Below, in pieces: positions 31,752-37,295 of a stretch of 37,295 nt of DNA (its first letter is position 1; every line of letters starts with the position of its first letter). A program made the position numbers and the translations under genes. Origin of the DNA: an uncultured Flavobacteriales bacterium (lineage in GTDB: Bacteria; Bacteroidota; Bacteroidia; Flavobacteriales; Crocinitomicaceae). The stretch spans positions 1 through 37,295 of the forward strand of contig CAMLLB010000043.1 in NCBI GenBank assembly GCA_946480815.1. Direction: 5' to 3'. Under the pieces are notes generated by a model that was not told the DNA's origin, did no database searches, and worked only from the letters and a program-made list of their open reading frames with translations.

Positions 31752-32292
31752 AGTCCAATAAGTTTATAAATGATTCCAATGAATCACATGTTAAATCAGC
31801 TGTTTCATGTTCAGCAGCACTGTTGTGCGTGATGAACACCGTTTTCATTCCAAGTTTCCTGCCAAATTCAATATCTGAATCGGAGTCACCAACCATAATG
31901 GATTTATGAAAATCGATTTCGGGGTATTCCTGCCTGGCTAAAAGCGCCATTCCCGTATTCGGTTTTCTTAAATCTGAATTTTCCGAAGCTAAATTCGGTG
32001 CGAAATAATAGCGGTCAACATGTCCGTTTTCCTCTTTCAGTAATTCACTACAATAAGCATGAATCTCCGAAAGGTTACGCTCGGTCATGATTCCCTTTCC
32101 AATTCCTTGTTGATTGGTAACGACAAAAACATGCGAAAACAGGGTATTCGCCTTTGAAATAGCCTTGGCAACACCTGGTAATAAAATAAACTCATCCGGG
32201 TGCTTGACATAGTCTCCCATGATTCGTTCATTGATCACCCCGTCCCGATCCAGGAAAAGTGTCCAGGACGTATCCAAAAACCAATTTTTCAT
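31741..32292 (-). CDS. HAD-IIIA phosphatase, GmhB/histidinol-phosphatase-like
   Basis: The protein has 183 residues. TLFLDRDGVINE (about 12-23) carries the nucleophilic Asp, VVTNQQGIGKGIM motif II, RKPNTGMAL motif III and VGDSDSDIEFGRKLGMKTVFI motif IV. It resembles D-glycero-D-manno-heptose-1,7-bisphosphate 7-phosphatase (GmhB). However, the segment before RKPNTGM (YYFAPNLASENSDL) lacks the zinc-binding Cys/His cluster of classical GmhB. It may therefore be a zinc-free variant or act on another sugar phosphate. It lies 7 nt after a glycosyltransferase gene and overlaps the YwqK-like gene, so it is probably part of an envelope-glycan operon. Confidence 0.85.
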   Translation of the reverse strand: MKNWFLDTSWTLFLDRDGVINERIMGDYVKHPDEFILLPGVAKAISKANTLFSHVFVVTNQQGIGKGIMTERNLSEIHAYCSELLKEENGHVDRYYFAPNLASENSDLRKPNTGMALLARQEYPEIDFHKSIMVGDSDSDIEFGRKLGMKTVFITHNSAAEHETADLTCDSLESFINLLDYGN

Positions 32293-32299
32293 GAACTAA

Positions 32300-33250
32300 T
32301 CAGATTTCAGTTTCAATCAGGTAATGATTTCGTGAAGAAGAATTCCGACCTACCAGTTCGGCTAAAAAGCCTGCTAAAAAGAACTGAACTCCCATAATCA
32401 TTGCAGCAAGTGCAATGAAGAATTCTGTCCGTTCTGCTAACCTGATGGCTGTTGAATGAATAAACAATTTGTCGATTGCCAAATAGAAGGTAATTCCAAA
32501 TCCGATGATGAAAAGCAGCGACCCCATTGCACCAAAGAAATGCATCGGCTTTTTACCGAACCTTCCCATAAACACTACGGTCATCAGATCCAACGGACCA
32601 TTTAAAAAGCGGTTCAAACCAAACTTGGTCGTTCCATACTTTCTTGCCTGGTGAATCACCACCTTCTCCCCGATCTTATTGAAACCGGCGTATTTAGCCA
32701 AAGGCGGAATATAGCGGTGCATGTCACCATATAACTCAATACTTTTAACTACGGCATTCTTATATGCTTTTAGCCCACAGTTGAAATCGTGTAAATAAAT
32801 CCCGGTCATTCTTCGGGCCGCCCAATTGTATAGTTTTGTCGGGATTGTTTTCGTAACCGGATCGTAGCGTTTTTTCTTCCATCCTGAAACCACATCGTAA
32901 TCATCTTCCATGATCATACGGTGCAGTTCAGGAAGTTCGTCGGGAGAATCCTGTAAGTCAGCATCCATTGTTACTACCACTTTTCCTAAAGCTGACTGGA
33001 AACCGGTGTGCAGGGCTGCGGATTTACCATAATTACGCTGAAATTTAATACCCCGAACATTCGAGTCGATCAGTTTCAATGATTCAATCACTTTCCAGGA
33101 ACCGTCTTTACTTCCATCATCCACAAAAATGACTTCGTAGGACAAATTATGAACATTCAATACACGTTTGATCCATGCATGCAGCTCCGGTAAAGATTCT
33201 ACTTCATTAAATAAAGGGACGACTATTGATAATTCAAGTTGATTTTCCAA
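32300..33250 (-). CDS. Family 2 glycosyltransferase, GtrB/dolichyl-phosphate-mannose-synthase-like
   Basis: I choose the TTG at 33250 (316 residues, opening with ENQLELSIVVPLFNE); the upstream TTG at 33295 overlaps the promoter box. YEVIFVDDGSKDGSW, GKSAALHTGFQSALGKVVVTMDADLQDSP and YDVVSGWKKKR are the DPMS/GtrB signatures. Two membrane hairpin helices lie near the end (GSLLFIIGFGITFYLAI, then AMIMGVQFFLAGFLAE). It likely loads a sugar onto polyprenyl phosphate for surface polysaccharide or lipid A modification. It is the first gene of an operon with the HAD phosphatase and the YwqK-like gene. Confidence 0.9.
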   Translation of the reverse strand: MENQLELSIVVPLFNEVESLPELHAWIKRVLNVHNLSYEVIFVDDGSKDGSWKVIESLKLIDSNVRGIKFQRNYGKSAALHTGFQSALGKVVVTMDADLQDSPDELPELHRMIMEDDYDVVSGWKKKRYDPVTKTIPTKLYNWAARRMTGIYLHDFNCGLKAYKNAVVKSIELYGDMHRYIPPLAKYAGFNKIGEKVVIHQARKYGTTKFGLNRFLNGPLDLMTVVFMGRFGKKPMHFFGAMGSLLFIIGFGITFYLAIDKLFIHSTAIRLAERTEFFIALAAMIMGVQFFLAGFLAELVGRNSSSRNHYLIETEI

Positions 33251-33266
33251 CGTTTTAACTTTTGAA

Positions 33267-33295
33267 CAAAAATAAGGAATCTGGCGAATTGGCAA
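33267..33295 (-). promoter_or_regulatory. Full Bacteroidota promoter for the GtrB-like operon
   Basis: On the minus strand TTG (33295-33293), an 18-bp spacer and TATTTTTG (33274-33267) match the -33/-7 consensus, giving a transcription start near 33263. That supports the TTG start codon at 33250 and rules out a start further upstream. Confidence 0.65.
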
Positions 33296-33334
33296 TGACT
33301 CTCAAGAAGTCTGACCATTTCTGTGGAGGTCTTT

Positions 33335-33445
33335 TCACAAAAAGAAGATTGCAGCAATGATAAAAATAACAATGATCACTATGTATTGCCACACATCCAC
33401 AAAATACGGATAGAGTTTTTTGTAAGTTTTTTTGATTTTAGACAT
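33335..33445 (-). CDS. 36-residue single-membrane-helix protein
   Basis: An ATG-started ORF, shorter than usual gene-calling limits, opens MSKIKKTYKKLYPYFVDVWQ and continues into an uninterrupted hydrophobic stretch (YIVIIVIFIIAAIFFL). A basic N-terminus followed by one helix is the pattern of genuine small membrane proteins, and there is no other gene between the GtrB-like gene and clpB. A TAATTTAG box lies about 16 nt upstream. Family unknown. The other 164 bp up to clpB are AT-rich, with nothing recognisable. Confidence 0.5.
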   Translation of the reverse strand: MSKIKKTYKKLYPYFVDVWQYIVIIVIFIIAAIFFL

Positions 33446-33609
33446 TCCCGCAATTTTTCGCTAAATTACTATTTATACCGATCATTTCACGCGACTGGAT
33501 AATGTCATTTTGTCGCTTCAGATTTTTCAAAACTGTCTTTTTGTCTTGAAATTAATCTAAATGGGAATTTGGTTCGTGATTTGACAAACAAACGCAAAAA
33601 CGAACAAAA

Positions 33610-36234
33610 ATGGATAGCAATCAATTTACTATTAAAACACAAGAAGTCATTCAGGCAGCCCAGGAGTATGCTCAATCAGAAGGGCATCAGGCTATCGAGA
33701 ACGCACACTTGTTAAAAGGGATTTTTCTGAAAGATGCAGATGTGGTTCCTTATTTATTCAAACAATCACAGGTAAATCCAAAAAATATAGAACTTGCTTT
33801 AGACCGGATCCTGGAAAGTCAAAGTAAAGTTTCAGGCGGACAAATTTATCTTTCACCGAAAGCTCAGGAAACCCTGCAGTTGGCATTAAAAATTGCCAGG
33901 GAAAATGGCGATGAATATGCTACAGTTGAAATGCTTTTCCTTGCGCTGATCGATGCAAAAGACCAAATTGGACAATTACTTCGTGATGCAAAACTCGACA
34001 AAAAAAAGGTTATAAAAGATATTATGGATTTAAGAAACGGAGAGAAAATTACTTCCAACCAACAGGAAGGTACTTACAAATCGCTGGAAAAATATGCCAA
34101 AAACCTGAACGAATTGGCTAAAGAAGGGAAATTAGACCCGGTAATCGGTCGCGATGATGAAATTCGTCGTGTACTTCAGATCCTGACCAGAAGAACGAAA
34201 AACAATCCGATCCTGATCGGTGAACCGGGGGTTGGTAAAACTGCTATCGCAGAAGGAATTGCGCACCGTATTATTGATGGTGACGTTCCTGAAAACCTGA
34301 AGTCCAAAATTGTTTACAGCCTGGACATGGGCGCATTGGTTGCCGGTGCAAAATACAAAGGTGAATTCGAAGAACGGTTGAAATCTGTTGTTAAAGAGGT
34401 TACAAGTGCTGACGGGGAGATTATCCTGTTTATTGACGAAATTCACACACTTGTTGGAGCCGGTGGCGGCGAAGGAGCTATGGATGCGGCAAACATTCTA
34501 AAACCTGCACTTGCAAGAGGTGAATTGCGGGCGGTTGGAGCAACAACATTAAACGAATACCAAAAATACTTCGAGAAAGACAAAGCATTGGTACGAAGAT
34601 TCCAACCGGTTTTGGTTGACGAGCCGGATACCGAAGATGCTATTTCGATCTTACGCGGGATTAAAGAAAAATACGAGAATCACCACAAAGTACTGATCAA
34701 AGATGCGGCAATTATTGCAGCGGTCGAATTGTCTCAACGCTATATTACAGAACGTCATTTACCCGATAAAGCAATCGATTTAATTGACGAAGCAGCTTCC
34801 AAACTCCGAATGGAAATTAATTCAAAACCGGAGGAATTGGATGAATTGGAGCGACGTATTATGCAATTGGAAATTGAACGTGAAGCGATCAAGCGTGAAA
34901 ACGATACCAAGAAACTGGAAACTTTAGGAAAAGAATTGGCTTCCCTGGAAGAACAACGCAATGCGTTCAATGCAAAATGGCAGGCTGAAAAAGACATTGT
35001 TGAAGGAGTTCAGAAGACAAAAGAAATAATTGAGAACCTGAAATTGGAAGCAGACCAAGCTGAACGTTCGGGAGATTATGGAAAAGTAGCTGAAATCCGT
35101 TACGGAAGAATCAAAGACGCAGAAATTCAACTGGAGGACGCGAAGAAAAAACTGGCTGAATTGCAGTCAAACTCGAAACTGATCAAAGAAGAGGTAGATG
35201 CACAGGAAATCGCTGATGTGGTTTCCAAATGGACAGGTATCCCCGTTTCAAAAATGGTTGAGAGTGAAGTTTCGAAATTACTTCGCCTGGAAGATGAATT
35301 GGGTAAACGCGTAGTTGGACAGGAGGAAGCAATTGAAGCATTATCAGATGCAGTCAGAAGAAGCAGAGCCGGTTTGCAGGACATGCGTAAACCAATCGGT
35401 TCCTTCATCTTCTTAGGTCCAACCGGAGTCGGTAAAACAGAATTAGCAAAAGCATTGGCGGATTTCTTATTCAACGATGAAAATGCAATGACGCGTATCG
35501 ATATGTCGGAATACCAGGAAAAACACAGTGTTAGCCGATTAGTCGGAGCACCTCCGGGATATGTTGGTTATGATGAAGGCGGACAATTGACCGAAGCAGT
35601 CAGAAGAAGACCCTACTCGATCGTTCTGCTGGATGAAATCGAAAAAGCGCATCCGGACGTATTCAATATTCTGTTACAGGTATTGGACGACGGCCGCTTA
35701 ACGGATAACAAAGGAAGAACGGTGAATTTCAAGAACACGATTATCATCATGACTTCCAACATGGGATCCCATTTGATCCAGGAAAGCTTCGAAGGTGTAA
35801 AAGAAAACAACCTGCATGAAGCAATGGAAAAAGCAAAATTCAAGGTATTGGAATTGTTGAGACAAACTATTCGCCCCGAGTTCCTGAACCGGATCGATGA
35901 AACAATCATCTTTACGCCATTGAATAAGCGTTATGTGAAACAAATCGTTCAATTACAGCTGGACCAATTGAAGGATATGCTGCTTGAAAAAGGGATCAAA
36001 ATGCACATGACCGAAGAAGCAAAAACACATTTGGTTGAAGCAGGTTACGATCCGCACTTCGGGGCAAGACCGGTAAAACGCGTGATCCAGAAACAGGTTT
36101 TAAATGAGTTATCCAAAGCATTGTTAGCGGGAACTTTAGACACTTCCCTGACCGTGGTGATGGATATTTTCGATGGCAAAATTGTATTCAGAAAACCAAT
36201 TTCTCAAGAGGAAGAAATTGATGCAAAGTCATAA
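33610..36234 (+). CDS. clpB: ATP-dependent chaperone ClpB (disaggregase)
   Basis: The protein has 874 residues, close to the usual 860-870. The Clp N-domain (about 1-145, [19 protein letters not shown]) is followed by NBD1 with Walker [14 protein letters not shown] (about 203) and Walker [16 protein letters not shown] (about 272). The coiled-coil middle domain (about 400-530) marks ClpB rather than ClpA/C. NBD2 has Walker [15 protein letters not shown] (about 603) and Walker [13 protein letters not shown] (about 674), with [10 protein letters not shown] and [11 protein letters not shown] at the end. It works with DnaK to dissolve protein aggregates. It is monocistronic with a strong terminator. 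I see no CIRCE element upstream. Confidence 0.97.
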   Translation: MDSNQFTIKTQEVIQAAQEYAQSEGHQAIENAHLLKGIFLKDADVVPYLFKQSQVNPKNIELALDRILESQSKVSGGQIYLSPKAQETLQLALKIARENGDEYATVEMLFLALIDAKDQIGQLLRDAKLDKKKVIKDIMDLRNGEKITSNQQEGTYKSLEKYAKNLNELAKEGKLDPVIGRDDEIRRVLQILTRRTKNNPILIGEPGVGKTAIAEGIAHRIIDGDVPENLKSKIVYSLDMGALVAGAKYKGEFEERLKSVVKEVTSADGEIILFIDEIHTLVGAGGGEGAMDAANILKPALARGELRAVGATTLNEYQKYFEKDKALVRRFQPVLVDEPDTEDAISILRGIKEKYENHHKVLIKDAAIIAAVELSQRYITERHLPDKAIDLIDEAASKLRMEINSKPEELDELERRIMQLEIEREAIKRENDTKKLETLGKELASLEEQRNAFNAKWQAEKDIVEGVQKTKEIIENLKLEADQAERSGDYGKVAEIRYGRIKDAEIQLEDAKKKLAELQSNSKLIKEEVDAQEIADVVSKWTGIPVSKMVESEVSKLLRLEDELGKRVVGQEEAIEALSDAVRRSRAGLQDMRKPIGSFIFLGPTGVGKTELAKALADFLFNDENAMTRIDMSEYQEKHSVSRLVGAPPGYVGYDEGGQLTEAVRRRPYSIVLLDEIEKAHPDVFNILLQVLDDGRLTDNKGRTVNFKNTIIIMTSNMGSHLIQESFEGVKENNLHEAMEKAKFKVLELLRQTIRPEFLNRIDETIIFTPLNKRYVKQIVQLQLDQLKDMLLEKGIKMHMTEEAKTHLVEAGYDPHFGARPVKRVIQKQVLNELSKALLAGTLDTSLTVVMDIFDGKIVFRKPISQEEEIDAKS

Positions 36235-36262
36235 GTAGTAGTAGTTTAGTTTTAGGTGTAAA

Positions 36263-36297
36263 ACGGAGATTCATCAAAGTGGGTCTCCGTTTTTTTG
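36263..36297 (+). terminator. Rho-independent terminator of clpB
   Basis: ACGGAGA/TCTCCGT (36263-36269 with 36284-36290) is followed by TTTTTTT on the plus strand, 28 nt after the clpB stop. Confidence 0.9.
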
Positions 36298-36517
36298 TGA
36301 CTCTTTCGATCGATGAACATGTTAACTAAATGGTTTACAGATTTTCTTTTTAACTATTGATTTTCAGGATTATCAATCAATTTTGTTAACCTTTTAGTTA
36401 ATTCATTAATAGACTCAATTTACTCGCTTTTTATTGACAATACTGTCTAGAGTAAAAATTTTCAACACCTGCAAATTGTTGTTTTTTCAATTAATTTTAC
36501 GCTTACATTCAAACAAC

Positions 36518-37171
36518 ATGAAACGCAAGCGCAATTGGGCCAAAATCATTAAACGAACTCTTATTTTCAGCTTACTTCTTGGACTAAGTTGGTTCTTTGG
36601 GGCCAATTGGGCCATTCAATCCAATGCGGAAGGAAAATTATTCGATCAGGTAGCTGCCTGCCCGAAGGTTAGAGTTGCGCTCGTACTTGGAACTTCCCGG
36701 ACCAACCGGCATGGAAATGACAATCTTTACTTTTCGTACCGGATAAAAGCTGCCGTTGAATTGTATCGCGCGGGGAAAGTGAAGTACCTATTGGTAAGCG
36801 GAGATAACAGCATTACCACCTACGACGAACCAACCGATATGAAAAACGCCTTGATTGCAGCAGGAATTCCTGCAAATTGCATTTTCCTGGATTACGCCGG
36901 ATTCCGAACACTCGACTCAATGGAACGTGCCTTAAAGGTATTCGGTCAGAAAGAGGTTATTGTTGTTTCACAACGTTTTCATAACGAACGTGCGATTTAT
37001 CTGGGAGAACATTTCGGGATGACGGTCTACGGTTACAATGCTCAGGATGTTGCCAAAATGGGTGGCTTTAAAACAAAAGTCCGTGAGCGCTTTGCCCGAA
37101 TGAAAGTTTTTTGGGACATTCTGTTCGGGGTGGATTCTAAATTTTTGGGAACACCTGTTAAGATCGGGTAA
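36518..37171 (+). CDS. SanA/YdcF-like DUF218 membrane protein
   Basis: I choose the ATG at 36518 (217 residues); it gives a basic N-terminus (MKRKRNWAKIIKRT) and one membrane helix (about 15-35). The upstream in-frame part reads as AT-rich leader. VRVALVLGTSR, YRIKAAVELYRAGKVKYLLVSGDN, EPTDMKNALIAAGIP, DYAGFRTLDSMERALKVFG and IVVSQRFHNERAIYLGEHFG match SanA, the vancomycin high-temperature protein of enterobacteria, in the DUF218 family. It is expected to have a role in envelope barrier function; its biochemical activity is unknown. Confidence 0.88.
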   Translation: MKRKRNWAKIIKRTLIFSLLLGLSWFFGANWAIQSNAEGKLFDQVAACPKVRVALVLGTSRTNRHGNDNLYFSYRIKAAVELYRAGKVKYLLVSGDNSITTYDEPTDMKNALIAAGIPANCIFLDYAGFRTLDSMERALKVFGQKEVIVVSQRFHNERAIYLGEHFGMTVYGYNAQDVAKMGGFKTKVRERFARMKVFWDILFGVDSKFLGTPVKIG

Positions 37172-37277
37172 ACAACATGGAAAATTGACAATGGAAAAAT
37201 AGAAAAGAGGAATACGTTGTAAGAACATTAAAGGTTTTCTCTTTGATTAACAGACTCAAAGCTTTTCAATTGTCCAT

Positions 37278-37295
37278 GCGCCTTCGCTGAAGCTT
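37278..37295. repeat. Start of an intergenic repeat cut by the window end
   Basis: CGCCTTCGCTGAAGCTT shares CTTCGCTGAAGCTT with 6335-6348 and probably continues into a further copy of the dispersed repeat family. Confidence 0.5.

Noticed and set aside
1..37295. CRISPR array, prophage, integron or insertion sequence
   Set aside because: There are no regularly spaced direct repeats of 25-40 bp, no transposase or integrase genes and no cas genes. Gene content is ordinary chromosomal.

Overview
The window looks like a chromosomal segment of a Bacteroidota bacterium, probably a Flavobacteriales/Crocinitomicaceae member (Fluviicola-like; the genus is inference). The signs are a fused SecDF, a giant type IX-secreted protein with a C-terminal CHU_C/type B sorting domain, TAnnTTTG promoter boxes, few Shine-Dalgarno sequences, TPR-SpoIIE signalling, a YwqK-like protein and a DUF6624 protein. 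Base composition is even and AT-leaning. I see no rRNA, tRNA, transposase, phage gene or CRISPR array. Both ends are cut: the first gene is a 3' fragment, and the last bases enter an intergenic repeat.

Layout. 1-7000: a hydrolase tail overlapping a beta-barrel-like protein, two GNAT acetyltransferases, an FKBP pair (cytosolic plus lipoprotein), an esterase/DUF6624 pair and an AraC regulator. 7105-11271 (minus): a compact methionine operon, metX-hom-osmC-metZ, with overlapping or 1-nt junctions. Its leader carries a SAM-I-type riboswitch, a GC-rich hairpin and a six-codon ORF encoding Met followed by five cysteines. 11404-15843: a TPR/SpoIIE phosphatase convergent with L-serine dehydratase, then YaaA. 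15977-19823: the large secreted adhesin-like protein and a small secreted partner. 20358-25353: a solo ArsR-type regulator, L-2-hydroxyglutarate oxidase, a divergent acyltransferase/GNAT pair, a small conserved-looking protein, and an exonuclease fused to a UvrC-like GIY-YIG/Cys-motif region. 25894-28917: secDF. 29103-33250: envelope genes (two family-2 glycosyltransferases, a HAD phosphatase, a YwqK-like protein, a lipoprotein). 33610-37171: clpB and a SanA/YdcF-like protein.

How the genes work together. The met operon covers homoserine formation (Hom), acylation (MetX) and direct sulfhydrylation to homocysteine (MetZ). It appears to be controlled by SAM through the riboswitch and possibly by cysteine through the poly-Cys leader, whose Cys codons can pair with the sequence just upstream of the metX start codon. 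This layered leader is the most interesting signal in the window. The other recurring theme is intergenic repeats: a 59-bp element in two copies, hairpins with CTTCGGCT/CTGAGCGGAG arms, two palindromes sharing a core but with compensatory arm changes, and several short tandem iterations.
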